Below are positions 28,426 to 37,606 of a stretch of DNA of 64,000 nucleotides, piece after piece (within the stretch, counting starts at the first letter, position 1; each line of letters begins with the position of its first letter). The stretch spans positions 434,001 to 498,000 of the forward strand of contig JAHJTN010000005.1 in assembly GCA_018829465.1 (NCBI GenBank), written 5' to 3'. Below the pieces are notes generated by a model, which was not told where the DNA came from, ran no database searches, and was given only the letters and a program-made list of their open reading frames with translations. The translations under genes and the position numbers were made by a program. This stretch comes from Bacteroidota bacterium. Lineage in GTDB: Bacteria > Bacteroidota > Bacteroidia > Flavobacteriales > Flavobacteriaceae.

Positions 28426-29805
28426 ATGAAAAAAATTCCAATCGTATTGTTGGCAGCAATTTTAGTGGCTGCCTGTCAGAAAAACCAAGAACCGATTGTC
28501 ATCAAAGCTGATCATTTTCATCAGGCTGTGGACAAGCTGACCGAAGTGATGATACACGACATTTTTTCGCCACCCGTGGCGAGTCGGGTCTATGTGTATC
28601 CCAACATAGCCGCCTTTGAAATTGTAGCGCAGGCAGATCCGGCGTTTAAAAGTCTGGCGGGCCAAGTGAGCGGCTTGTCTGCTGTTCCGGCACTTGACAA
28701 GGATAAAAATATACAACCCGAACTGGCCGCCTTGGTGGCTTACTACGAAGTAGGCAAAACGCTCATTTTCTCTGAGGATAAAATTATTCAGTACAGGGAC
28801 AGTCTATACGAATCTTGGCATAAAACAAATCCGGATGTTTTTGAAGCTTCTAAAAACTATGGTTTGGCCGTGGCCAATCACATCATACAATGGATGGATG
28901 GCGACAACTACAAACAAACGCGCACTATGCCCAAATATTCTGTTTTTTCAGATGACCCTTCGCGTTGGCAACCCACGCCGCCCGATTATATGGACGGCAT
29001 TGAACCACATTGGAACAAAATCAGACCTATGGTTTTGGACAGTGCGGCACAGTTTAAACCGATTGTCCACACCCCTTTTTCTCTTGATCCAACATCTGAA
29101 TTCTACAGACAACTTCGCGAAGTTTATGATGTATCGCAAGACATCACAGCCAAAGGCGATGAATCTGAAGAAATAGAAATTGCGCAATTTTGGGACTGCA
29201 ATCCTTACGTGTCCACGCATCGGGGCCACTTGATGTTTGCGACAAAAAAAATCACACCGGGCGCGCATTGGATTTTAATTTCAAAAATTGCTTCTAAAAA
29301 AGCGGGTGCAGATTTTTTTGAAACGGTTCACAATTACACCAAAACTTCTATAGGGGTTTTTGAAGCCTTCATCAGCAGTTGGGACGAAAAATACAGAAGC
29401 GTGCTGGTACGGCCGGAAACCCTAATCAATAAATATATAGACGAGAATTGGAAACCGATACTGCAAACGCCACCATTTCCGGAGTACACCAGCGGACATT
29501 CTGTTGTTTCGGGCAGTGCATCCAAAATTTTGACGGATATTTTCGGAGAAAACTTTAGTTTTGCCGACGATACAGAGGTTCCGTACGGCTTGCCTGTTCG
29601 AAGCTTTATTTCATTTGAGCAGGCTGCTGACGAAGCGGCCATCAGCCGAATATATGGCGGCATTCACTACATGGACGCCATTGTAAATGGCCTTTCGCAA
29701 GGGAAAAATGTAGGTGAATGGGTGTTGCAACACATAGATATGAAAGATAAAAATGTAAAACGAGAACATAACTTATTAAAAAACAATAAAGAAAATGACG
29801 AGTAA
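28426..29805 (+). CDS. Vanadium-dependent haloperoxidase/PAP2-type lipoprotein
   Basis: 459 residues. Signal peptide MKKIPIVLLAAILVAAC with lipidated Cys17. The C-terminal half has the vanadate/phosphate-binding motifs of the haloperoxidase-acid phosphatase superfamily: K-x6-RP (KYRSVLVRP near 322), TSGH (EYTSGHSVV near 355) and SRIYGGIHYMD near 407 with the catalytic His. The Asp lies three rather than four residues after the His. Activity could be halide oxidation or phosphatase; the sequence alone does not decide. Six bases after the third propeller gene and overlapping the next gene, so in the same operon. Confidence 0.82.
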   Translation: MKKIPIVLLAAILVAACQKNQEPIVIKADHFHQAVDKLTEVMIHDIFSPPVASRVYVYPNIAAFEIVAQADPAFKSLAGQVSGLSAVPALDKDKNIQPELAALVAYYEVGKTLIFSEDKIIQYRDSLYESWHKTNPDVFEASKNYGLAVANHIIQWMDGDNYKQTRTMPKYSVFSDDPSRWQPTPPDYMDGIEPHWNKIRPMVLDSAAQFKPIVHTPFSLDPTSEFYRQLREVYDVSQDITAKGDESEEIEIAQFWDCNPYVSTHRGHLMFATKKITPGAHWILISKIASKKAGADFFETVHNYTKTSIGVFEAFISSWDEKYRSVLVRPETLINKYIDENWKPILQTPPFPEYTSGHSVVSGSASKILTDIFGENFSFADDTEVPYGLPVRSFISFEQAADEAAISRIYGGIHYMDAIVNGLSQGKNVGEWVLQHIDMKDKNVKREHNLLKNNKENDE

Positions 29806-30718
29806 ATCTAAAAAGACAATATCCCTATTGGCTGTACTTTTTGTCGGTTTTTTGGTTTGGCATTTTTTTCTAAATCCGTTCGATTATGTGGTCAAGTTTA
29901 AGGCAAAAGCTTCGCCCGGAACGGTCTATCAACAGGTGGAAGATTGGGTAAAATGGGAAGGCTACGCTATGGATACCACCACCACGGTGTTGGAAAAAAC
30001 ACCGTTTAGCCAGATGAAGCAGCGCGTGGCATTCATCAATACAAGTTGGGATTTGAACTGGACCTTTGAAGCAGAAAATGACAGTGTTACGCAAGTTACT
30101 ATCGGCATAAAGGATAACGAATTTAGCCTGAGACATCGGTTGGAAGTTCCTTTTAAGGAAACCGACTTCGAAAAGTCGATTCGATATTCTTTTATAAAAT
30201 TCAAAAATCGCTTAAATCATTTCTTGGATAACAGGATCCGGGTAAAAATTGCGGCCGATACGCTTTCGCCCGAAATCTATATGGTTTATGTTCCGCTGAA
30301 GAGCAAGGTGAAAGAGAAAGCACTGAATATGATGCGGCACGATTATGAAGTGCGTGTATTTATAGATTCCGTCTTGGGACAAAAAGTAAGAATGCCGATT
30401 ATGGAAATCACCCATTGGGATGTTGAAAATAACACCATTACTTATAATTACGGTTTTCCGATCGACAAAACAGACAGTTTGCCTGTGTCCGATAAATTTT
30501 TCTACAAACAACTCACGCCTCAAAAGTCGATACGATCTGTGTATAACGGAAATTACCGAACCTCTGACCACGGTTGGTATGCACTTTGGGATTATGCCAG
30601 GCGCAATCAGATTGAAACACAGGGAAATATAATAGAAATTTACTACAACAATCCCTACAATGGAGGCAACGAACTGGAGTGGCAAACAGACATACTGATG
30701 CCGCTGAAAGAAAACTAG
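29795..30718 (+). CDS. Membrane-anchored START/GyrI-like ligand-binding protein
   Basis: 307 residues, starting 11 bases inside the haloperoxidase gene. One N-terminal membrane helix (about 8-27), then a START/SRPBCC-like domain (FDYVVKFKAKASPGTVYQQVEDWVKW, to about 150) and a GyrI-like/AraC effector-binding domain (about 160-300; KSIRSVYNGNYRTSDHGWYAL). Such proteins bind small hydrophobic ligands outside the cytoplasm. Last gene of the five-gene operon; it might bind a product or substrate of the haloperoxidase, which is inference. No terminator recognised after it. Confidence 0.72.
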   Translation: MTSKSKKTISLLAVLFVGFLVWHFFLNPFDYVVKFKAKASPGTVYQQVEDWVKWEGYAMDTTTTVLEKTPFSQMKQRVAFINTSWDLNWTFEAENDSVTQVTIGIKDNEFSLRHRLEVPFKETDFEKSIRYSFIKFKNRLNHFLDNRIRVKIAADTLSPEIYMVYVPLKSKVKEKALNMMRHDYEVRVFIDSVLGQKVRMPIMEITHWDVENNTITYNYGFPIDKTDSLPVSDKFFYKQLTPQKSIRSVYNGNYRTSDHGWYALWDYARRNQIETQGNIIEIYYNNPYNGGNELEWQTDILMPLKEN

Positions 30719-30772
30719 CCTATTATTTTGCCGAGATCTGTTTGTTGGCTTAAAAAAATAATTGAGTGCTAT

Positions 30773-30802
30773 TTGTAAATAAAATATATAGTTGTAGATT
30801 TG
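30773..30802 (+). promoter_or_regulatory. Ribosomal protein operon promoter (rplM)
   Basis: TTG (30773-30775), 19-base spacer, TAGATTTG (30795-30802): an exact Bacteroidota promoter, giving a leader of about 45 bases before the rplM GTG. Confidence 0.85.
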
Positions 30803-30852
30803 CACCCCGTTATTCGAGAAGTAACATCGCAGATAATCAAAATCTATTTAGT

Positions 30853-31308
30853 GTGAACACATTAAGCTACAAAACCGAATCGATCAACAAAGCTGCCGCA
30901 GACAAGCAGTGGGTATTGGTTGATGCAGAAGGACAAACCTTAGGTCGGTTTGCATCCAAAGTTGCCAAATTGCTTCGCGGCAAGCACAAAACAAACTTTA
31001 CACCGCATGCGGATTGTGGAGACAATGTTATTGTGATTAATGCTGAGAAAATACAATTGACAGGCACCAAATTAGACAACAAAACATACATCCGCCACAC
31101 AGGTTATCCGGGTGGTCAAAGAGTAGAAACTACCCGTCAGGTGATGACCAAATCACCTGCCCGATTGGTTGAAAAATCCATCAAAGGGATGTTGCCCAAA
31201 AACAAACTAGGCGCCGAATTGTTTCGCAATTTAAACGTTTACAACGGTGCTGAGCATAAACACGAGGCACAAAAACCTAAGGCAATCAACTTAAACGAAT
31301 TCAAATAA
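30853..31308 (+). CDS. rplM: Ribosomal protein L13
   Basis: 151 residues from GTG 30853 (VNTLSYKT, the usual N terminus in this phylum); the frame open to 30766 would run through the promoter. [44 protein letters not shown] and [10 protein letters not shown] are L13 signatures. Early-assembly large-subunit protein. Its stop overlaps the rpsI ATG by one base (TAATG). Confidence 0.98.
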   Translation: MNTLSYKTESINKAAADKQWVLVDAEGQTLGRFASKVAKLLRGKHKTNFTPHADCGDNVIVINAEKIQLTGTKLDNKTYIRHTGYPGGQRVETTRQVMTKSPARLVEKSIKGMLPKNKLGAELFRNLNVYNGAEHKHEAQKPKAINLNEFK

Positions 31309-31694
31309 TGGCTACCATTCATAAAATAGGCAGAAGAAAAGCGGCTGTTGCCCGTGTATATATCAAAGAAGGCAGTGGAAATATCACTATCAACAACCGT
31401 GATTTGAACGAGTATTTCTCTACTCCTTTGTTGTCCTACAAAGTAAAACAACCCTTATCTCTTACCAATAACGAAGACGCTTACGACGTAAAAGTAAACG
31501 TATTTGGCGGCGGTATCACCGGTCAGGCAGAGGCAATCCGCCTGGGTTTATCCAGAGCCATGTGCGCTTTAAACGAAGAAAACCGCGCCGTTTTAAAGCC
31601 CGAAGGCTTGTTGACCAGAGATCCTAGAATGGTGGAACGCAAAAAATTCGGACAGAAAAAAGCCCGTAAGAAATTCCAGTTCTCAAAACGTTAA
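31308..31694 (+). CDS. rpsI: Ribosomal protein S9
   Basis: 128 residues. [18 protein letters not shown] at the N terminus, [18 protein letters not shown] in the middle and the basic tail ending KKFQFSKR that reaches the P site. Coupled to rplM by the overlapping stop/start. Confidence 0.98.
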   Translation: MATIHKIGRRKAAVARVYIKEGSGNITINNRDLNEYFSTPLLSYKVKQPLSLTNNEDAYDVKVNVFGGGITGQAEAIRLGLSRAMCALNEENRAVLKPEGLLTRDPRMVERKKFGQKKARKKFQFSKR

Positions 31695-31848
31695 TATTAT
31701 CAACCCCGTTCATTATTTATTGAATTATTCACCTGTTGCCGTTGACCGCTTAGGTGGAAATTAGTTTAGCATCTAAATGCAGGAGGCGCGTCTTTGTGAC
31801 AACCACTCTTGTATTGCTTACTCAACGGAACGTAAACTATTATGTAAA
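31695..31848 (+). promoter_or_regulatory. Candidate rpsB leader RNA
   Basis: 154 bases between rpsI and rpsB with no gene. It contains the inverted repeat CACCT (31730-31734) and AGGTG (31752-31756), a small TTTAG-CATC-TAAA hairpin around 31765-31777 and a GC-rich AGGAGGCGCG run. This is longer than other gaps in the operon and resembles the structured leaders through which S2 controls its own synthesis in other bacteria. Whether that applies here is inference. Confidence 0.45.
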
Positions 31849-32670
31849 ATGGCAAAGATCGAAGTAAAAGAATTATTAGAGGCTGGCGTACACTTTGGCC
31901 ACCTCACCCGCAAATGGAATCCAAACATGGCTCCTTACATCTACATGGAGCGCAACGGAATCCACATTCTCAATTTGTACAAAACAGCTGCCAAGCTTGA
32001 GGAAGCTGGAGAAGCTATCAAAAAAATTGCTGCATCCGGCAGAAAGATTTTGTTTGTAGCCACCAAAAAACAAGCAAAAGATGTTGTTTCGGAAAAAGCC
32101 AAACAAGCCAACATGCCCTACATCACTGAGCGTTGGCCCGGTGGGATGCTGACAAACTTTGTCACTATCCGAAAAGCCGTCAAAAAAATGGCATCTATCG
32201 ACAAAATGAAACAAGATGGTTCGTTCAACACGCTTTCCAAAAAAGAGCGGTTACAAGTAGATCGTCTTCGCGCCAAGCTTGAAAAAAACTTAGGTTCTAT
32301 TTCAGACATGAGCCGCCTACCCGGTGCTTTGTTTGTGGTAGATATCATGGCCGAACACATTGCTGTGCGTGAGGCACAAAAACTCAATATTCCGGTTTTT
32401 GCCATGGTCGATACCAATTCTGACCCACGAGAAGTAGATTATGTGATTCCTGCCAATGACGATGCTTCTAAATCTATCGAGAAAATTCTCTCTTATATCG
32501 TAAGCGATATTCAAGAAGGTCTTTCCAATCGCAAAAACGAAAAATCTGAGTCAGAAACTGAAGCTGCGCCTAAACCCGCCAAAAAAGAGGTTGTAAAAGA
32601 TGAAGTTCCTCAGCCTGTAGTGGCCGATAAAGCGGCCGTTGAAGCCGAAAAAACAGACGAAGAAGAATAA
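31849..32670 (+). CDS. rpsB: Ribosomal protein S2
   Basis: 273 residues from ATG 31849 (MAKIEVKELLEAGVHFGH); the frame open to 31777 adds an unlikely cysteine-rich leader. GHLTRKWNPNMAPYIY, TNFVTIRKA and FAMVDTNSDP are S2 signatures. A charged tail of about 45 residues (ESETEAAPKPAKKEV onward) extends beyond the usual S2 core. Followed by tsf in the standard rpsB-tsf pair. Confidence 0.98.
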   Translation: MAKIEVKELLEAGVHFGHLTRKWNPNMAPYIYMERNGIHILNLYKTAAKLEEAGEAIKKIAASGRKILFVATKKQAKDVVSEKAKQANMPYITERWPGGMLTNFVTIRKAVKKMASIDKMKQDGSFNTLSKKERLQVDRLRAKLEKNLGSISDMSRLPGALFVVDIMAEHIAVREAQKLNIPVFAMVDTNSDPREVDYVIPANDDASKSIEKILSYIVSDIQEGLSNRKNEKSESETEAAPKPAKKEVVKDEVPQPVVADKAAVEAEKTDEEE

Positions 32671-32743
32671 AATTTATTTGTTCTTTTCGTAAAGTTCAGA
32701 TAAAACGAATATCATATTTTAGAATTTTTATTAATAACATATT

Positions 32744-33568
32744 ATGGCTAATATTACTGCTGCAGACGTAAACAAACTGCGACAAACTACTGGTTCCGGA
32801 ATGATGGACTGTAAAAAAGCCTTGGTGGAAGCCGATGGCGATTTTGACAAAGCAATAGAAATACTTCGCAAAAAAGGTCAAAAAGTTGCGGCCAACCGTG
32901 CCGATAGAGAATCATCTGAAGGTGCTGTAATTGCCGTAGTAAATGACGATCAAACACAAGGTGCTATTGTTTCATTGAACTGCGAAACAGACTTTGTTGC
33001 CAAAAATGAATCCTTTGTAAAATTGGCACAAGACTTTGCCGCATTGGCTTTGGCTCACGATACAAAAGAAAGTTTTTTGGCGGCAAGCTACAACGGTTTG
33101 ACGGTTGCCGAAAAACTCATTGAACAAACCGGTGTTATTGGAGAAAAAATTGAAATTGGTGATTTTAGAAAAGTGAAAGCGCCTTTTGTCGGTTTTTACA
33201 TTCATGCCGGAAACAAGATTGCCACTTTGGTAGGACTCTCCAAAGCAGCTGACGGTGCCGATACAGCTGCCAAAGATGTGGCCATGCAGGTTGCGGCCAT
33301 GAATCCGATAGCTTTGGACGCCGACCAAGTTGACCAAAGCATCATCGAAAAAGAGATTGAAATTGCCAAGGACCAATTGCGCCAAGAGGGCAAGCCGGAG
33401 GCCATGTTAGACAACATCGCCAAAGGAAAACTCAACCGATTCTTTAAAGACAATACGCTGGTAAACCAAGATTTTATTAAAGACAGCAAACTCTCTGTTG
33501 CTCAGTATGTACAATCCTACGACAAGGATTTGAAAGTAGCTGCCTTTGAACGCGTGTCTCTTGCTTGA
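32744..33568 (+). CDS. tsf: Elongation factor Ts
   Basis: 274 residues. N-terminal UBA-like domain with VNKLRQTTGSGMMDCKKAL, the exchange-active TDFVAKNESF segment and a C-terminal NPIALD core. It reloads EF-Tu with GTP. Last gene of the ribosomal operon, ended by a strong terminator. Confidence 0.98.
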   Translation: MANITAADVNKLRQTTGSGMMDCKKALVEADGDFDKAIEILRKKGQKVAANRADRESSEGAVIAVVNDDQTQGAIVSLNCETDFVAKNESFVKLAQDFAALALAHDTKESFLAASYNGLTVAEKLIEQTGVIGEKIEIGDFRKVKAPFVGFYIHAGNKIATLVGLSKAADGADTAAKDVAMQVAAMNPIALDADQVDQSIIEKEIEIAKDQLRQEGKPEAMLDNIAKGKLNRFFKDNTLVNQDFIKDSKLSVAQYVQSYDKDLKVAAFERVSLA

Positions 33569-33596
33569 TGTATAGAAAAATTACCACTTGATAACA

Positions 33597-33628
33597 AAGG
33601 CCTCGACATGATTCGAGGCTTTTTTTTT
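33597..33628 (+). terminator. Rho-independent terminator after tsf
   Basis: GCCTCGA (33600-33606), loop CATGAT, TCGAGGC (33613-33619), then nine T. Ends the rplM-rpsI-rpsB-tsf operon. Confidence 0.93.
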
Positions 33629-33778
33629 ATGTTTTGATTGGTCACACTTTTGTCTTAATGAAGGTAATGAAACCGAAAGCTGCCGACTTCAAATTTAGCA
33701 CAAACGGCCATATAAAACACGAAAACGCCAATTTTACTAAACGCACATTCTTTGTTCTGTATTTTTCATCGTTCGTTG

Positions 33779-33808
33779 TTGTCTGTTTTAATTTCAGCTT
33801 TATATTTA
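33779..33808 (+). promoter_or_regulatory. Promoter of the DUF3427 gene
   Basis: TTG (33779-33781), 19-base spacer, TATATTTA (33801-33808), one mismatch to TAnnTTTG. About 44 bases before the start codon. Confidence 0.6.
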
Positions 33809-33852
33809 TAAATCTTGTATATTGGTTTTTTAAATAAATATTACAGAACAAA

Positions 33853-36800
33853 ATGCAATTAGGTCTTTACGAACAGCTCATTAATAAACTAGTTGCGACT
33901 AAAATTAATGAGTTAGATAAGAACACATTTTTTATAAAGGAAAGCGTCATTGATAAAGCCGAAGCAGCAAAAATACTTGGGCAGTACTTGTCTAATGTTA
34001 TTCGACATGCTTTAAGCTTAATTTCAGGTGATGACTCAATTGACAAACAGATTGAACTAGCCAACAAAATAATTCATTTACTTAAGGATGAGCTTTCTCA
34101 GAAGGACTTTGAGGATGATTTAATTGTCGTTGAAGCGAAGATTTTATCGGCAATATTTTCAAAAATAGACGCAGATTTTTCTGATTTTGAAAAGCATCTT
34201 CAAAAGATAACTCCTTACTCAAGGTTATCACATAGTGAACTTTTCACAGGTAGTAATTCCGGAATTTCTTTGGAAAGCGAAATCAAAAAGGAAATCCTAT
34301 CGGCAGATAAAATCAACTTTTTAGTCTCATTTATAAAATGGACAGGTATCCGAATTTTTGAAAAGGAATTTTTGGATTTTACAGAACGTGGTGGTAAGTT
34401 GAAAATCATAACCACTTCTTATATGGGTGCAACTGATTTGAAAGCAATAGAGTTTTTAGCTTCCTTAAAAAACACAGAGATTAAAGTTTCTTATAATTCG
34501 AACAGTGAGAGATTGCACGCGAAAGCATATTTATTTTATAGAAACACTGGGTTTCACACAGGATATATAGGCTCCTCAAACCTTTCAAGATCGGCGCTTA
34601 CAAATGGATTGGAATGGAATTTAAAAATAACCACTCAAGAAATCAGTCATATTATTGATAAATTTCAAAAAACATTTGACACGTATTGGCAAGACAAAGA
34701 ATTTGAAATTTTTGATAAAAATAGAGATGTTGAAAAACTAAGAACAGCATTAAAAAATGAAAAACGAACTGAAAGCATCAACCCGGCAGCTTACTTCGAT
34801 ATCAAGCCTTTTCCCTATCAAGAGGAAATTCTTGAAAAATTAAGCACAGAAAGAAGTGTACACAAACGTTATAGAAATCTATTGGTAGCGGCCACAGGAA
34901 CTGGTAAAACGGTAATTTCAGCTTTTGATTATAAAAGATTTAGACAAGAAAACCCTAAGGCAAAACTATTGTTTGTGGCTCACCGAAAAGAGATTTTGCA
35001 ACAAGCACAGGCGAGTTTTCAAGGAATTTTAAAGGATCAGAACTTTGGTGAATTATGGGTAGATGGACTAGAACCTGAGAGGTTTGAAAACGTATTTGCC
35101 TCTATACAAACGCTAAATAGACGCTTAGAAAGTCTAAATCTTTCCGTTAGTTATTATGATTTCGTCATTATAGATGAAGTACATCATATCGCGGCTTCAA
35201 GTTACCGTTCCGTTTTGGAGCATTTTGACCCGAAAATTCTTTTGGGTTTAACCGCAACACCAGAAAGAATGGATGGAGAAGATATTTTAAAGGACTTTTG
35301 TAATACCATAGCTGCCGAAATACGTTTACCAGAAGCACTTAATAGAAAACTATTGTGTCCTTTTCAGTATTTTGGAGTGACCGATAATGTGGATTTATCG
35401 AATGTAACTTGGCAGAATGGCAGATATCTACCTGGGGAATTATCGGAACTATATACCCAAAACGATCTTCGTGTAAATCATATTTTGACAAATATAAACA
35501 AATATTTAAACGCTATTCAAGATGTCCGTGCATTGTGTTTTTGTATAACACAAGAGCACGCAGAGTTTATGTCTGAAAAATTTTCTTTGGCGGGACTTAA
35601 GGCCGATTATTTGGTAAGTTCAAGGAATAATGAGCGGGGTGAACTTAGAAGAAAATTTATGCAAAAAGAAATTAACTTTCTTTTTGTTGTTGATATTTTT
35701 AATGAAGGGGTTGATATTCCTGAAATTGATACAGTTTTGTTTTTAAGACCCACGGAAAGTTTAACTGTATTTCTACAACAATTAGGTCGTGGACTGAGAT
35801 TGGCAGAGAATAAAGATTGTTTAACTGTACTGGATTTTGTGGGAAATTCACGCCCCGAATACGATTATGAAGGAAAATTCAGAGCTTTAATTGGAAAAAC
35901 CACTACACCAATACAAAAAGAAATTGAAGCCGATTTTCCTCATCTTCCACTGGGCTGTTCAATTGTTTTAGAACAAAAAGCAAAAAATTTTATTTTAGAA
36001 AACATCAGAATTGCAACTTCGCTCAATCGAAATCAACTTATTCAAAAAATTCAAAATTACCAGCATCAAACAACTTTGCCCTTAACGCTGAAAAACTTCT
36101 CAAAATTTCATCACATACCGCTTCAATTCATTTACAAAAGAGCAAGTTGGAAACGACTTTGTCAATTGGCTGGCAAAATCGATGTCTTGGATGAGGTAAA
36201 TGAAAAAGAAATACATAGAGCAATCAATAAAAAATGGCTTTCTTGTCATTCATACATTTATTTTGATTTTATAAGAAAATTGGCTCTAGAAAATTTCAAA
36301 GTTGATTTAAACTCATTATCCGTCAATGAAAAGCAAATGTGTTTGATGTTACATTATGATGTTTGGCAAGAAGCAGGAGGTTTTGATTCTTTGGAGGAAA
36401 GCATTCGAGCTATTGGCAAAAATCTGATTTTGAACCAAGAAATTGTAGAAGTAATGGAAATACTAACTGATCAGGTTGATTATTTAGAAACAGATATTAT
36501 TCTTCCTTACCAACAACCTTTAAAAATTCATAGCAGATATACAAGAGAACAAATTTTAGCAGCATTTGGCTTTAGTACTTTTGAGAAAAAAAGCTCTATA
36601 AGAGAGGGCATAGCCATTTCAACGGATAAAAACACAGAGTTGTTGTTTATAACACTAAACAAGTCGGAAAAGGATTTTTCACCAACCACTTTGTATGAAG
36701 ATTTTGCTATCAGCGAAAAATTGTTTCATTGGCAAAGTCAAAATAATGTAAAACCGGAAAGTACCAAAGGTATTTCTTATATCAATCATAAAAATGATGG

Positions 36801-36990
36801 AAAACGAATTTTGCTTTTTGTAAGAGAAAAAGGAGAAGATGAATTTGGTAATACAATGGGATCAGTATTTTTAGGTGAAGCTAATATTACTGAATATTAC
36901 GGGAGCAAACCTATGAGTATTAAATGGAAATTAAATGAGCCAATGCCTCCATACCTGTGGAAAGATTCGGCTAAGATGGCTGTTGGTTAG
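33853..36990 (+). CDS. PLD-nuclease / DEAH helicase / DUF3427 protein
   Basis: 1,045 residues. A phospholipase D-type nuclease motif HAKAY with GSSNLS follows near residue 222-240; then a superfamily 2 helicase with Walker A ATGTGKT (about 347), DEVH box IIDEVHHIA (about 440), TATPER and motif VI QQLGRGLRL (about 642); the last 350 residues are the DUF3427 region. Proteins of this build are often called type III restriction or repair helicases and occur in variable, defence-rich regions; the role is not settled. The gene is far more AT-rich than its neighbours (12 of 60 G+C in the line 35641-35700) and overlaps the convergent endonuclease gene by 20 bases. Probably acquired horizontally. Confidence 0.85.
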   Translation: MQLGLYEQLINKLVATKINELDKNTFFIKESVIDKAEAAKILGQYLSNVIRHALSLISGDDSIDKQIELANKIIHLLKDELSQKDFEDDLIVVEAKILSAIFSKIDADFSDFEKHLQKITPYSRLSHSELFTGSNSGISLESEIKKEILSADKINFLVSFIKWTGIRIFEKEFLDFTERGGKLKIITTSYMGATDLKAIEFLASLKNTEIKVSYNSNSERLHAKAYLFYRNTGFHTGYIGSSNLSRSALTNGLEWNLKITTQEISHIIDKFQKTFDTYWQDKEFEIFDKNRDVEKLRTALKNEKRTESINPAAYFDIKPFPYQEEILEKLSTERSVHKRYRNLLVAATGTGKTVISAFDYKRFRQENPKAKLLFVAHRKEILQQAQASFQGILKDQNFGELWVDGLEPERFENVFASIQTLNRRLESLNLSVSYYDFVIIDEVHHIAASSYRSVLEHFDPKILLGLTATPERMDGEDILKDFCNTIAAEIRLPEALNRKLLCPFQYFGVTDNVDLSNVTWQNGRYLPGELSELYTQNDLRVNHILTNINKYLNAIQDVRALCFCITQEHAEFMSEKFSLAGLKADYLVSSRNNERGELRRKFMQKEINFLFVVDIFNEGVDIPEIDTVLFLRPTESLTVFLQQLGRGLRLAENKDCLTVLDFVGNSRPEYDYEGKFRALIGKTTTPIQKEIEADFPHLPLGCSIVLEQKAKNFILENIRIATSLNRNQLIQKIQNYQHQTTLPLTLKNFSKFHHIPLQFIYKRASWKRLCQLAGKIDVLDEVNEKEIHRAINKKWLSCHSYIYFDFIRKLALENFKVDLNSLSVNEKQMCLMLHYDVWQEAGGFDSLEESIRAIGKNLILNQEIVEVMEILTDQVDYLETDIILPYQQPLKIHSRYTREQILAAFGFSTFEKKSSIREGIAISTDKNTELLFITLNKSEKDFSPTTLYEDFAISEKLFHWQSQNNVKPESTKGISYINHKNDGKRILLFVREKGEDEFGNTMGSVFLGEANITEYYGSKPMSIKWKLNEPMPPYLWKDSAKMAVG

Positions 36991-37606
36991 TTAAACAATC
37001 TTCAATAGCCATTGGTATTGTTTCACATAAACATTCATATGCCTTTTCATCTTTTGTGACTTCAGCATAAAACTGTTTAATAGAAATTTTGAAAACTCTT
37101 TTTTGACTTACGCTATATTCTTCATGCCCTATAATCCATTTTTCGTTGGTATCAGAATAGTCATCAAGTAGGACATAAAACAGTTTCGCTTTTAAAAATA
37201 TACGAGCAGTATTTGCCAATTTTTCAAACACTGCGTCTGCTATGTTTTGCGTAACATCTTCACTCCCAAATATAGCAAACAAACTATCATCCGTTGCTTT
37301 AATATCATAACCGCTCAAATTTCCGGCTTCATAGCCTTTTATGCCACCCAAAATTTGTTCGTGAAAAGTTCCGATTGAATTGTTGATTGATTTGTCAATC
37401 TGTCTTAAAATCTCAGATTGAATGAGCTTTTCCTCGTCAATGTCATTAAATTTGGCGTCGAAGGTCAGTTTGATGGTGTCAACCTTGTTTGAGTAGAAAT
37501 TTTTCTTTGTGATGTTGTTTTTCGCCTTCAAATATGCGTTGTGCAAATTCCCTATGCAGGTCAACAAATGTTCGTCCGTTATAAAGTTTAGGTATTTATT
37601 TTTCAT
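36971..37606 (-). CDS. Eco47II-type restriction endonuclease homologue, catalytic strand altered
   Basis: 211 residues from ATG 37606; the TTG at 37630 lies in the leader repeat. The N-terminal half matches the Eco47II (GGNCC-cutting) family as I remember it: LFD-like KLTFDAKFN, SEILRQIDKSINNSIGTFHEQILGGIKGYE and GYDIKATDDSLFA. In active members the next strand carries an EIKNKHN-like motif with the catalytic Lys; here it reads SLFAIFGSEDVTQNIAD (108-124), with no Lys. There is no frameshift, and spacing to FEKLA is nearly kept. No methyltransferase gene is adjacent. It may be inactive or have a changed role. The leader repeat copy B runs into its start codon. Confidence 0.68.
   Translation of the reverse strand: MKNKYLNFITDEHLLTCIGNLHNAYLKAKNNITKKNFYSNKVDTIKLTFDAKFNDIDEEKLIQSEILRQIDKSINNSIGTFHEQILGGIKGYEAGNLSGYDIKATDDSLFAIFGSEDVTQNIADAVFEKLANTARIFLKAKLFYVLLDDYSDTNEKWIIGHEEYSVSQKRVFKISIKQFYAEVTKDEKAYECLCETIPMAIEDCLTNQQPS

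Noticed and set aside
30212-30805. 197-codon antisense frame over the START/GyrI-like gene
   Set aside because: Shadow frame that also crosses the rplM promoter region.
33634-33837. Small plus-strand frame before the DUF3427 gene
   Set aside because: TTG start, no motif, and it runs across the consensus promoter of the next gene.
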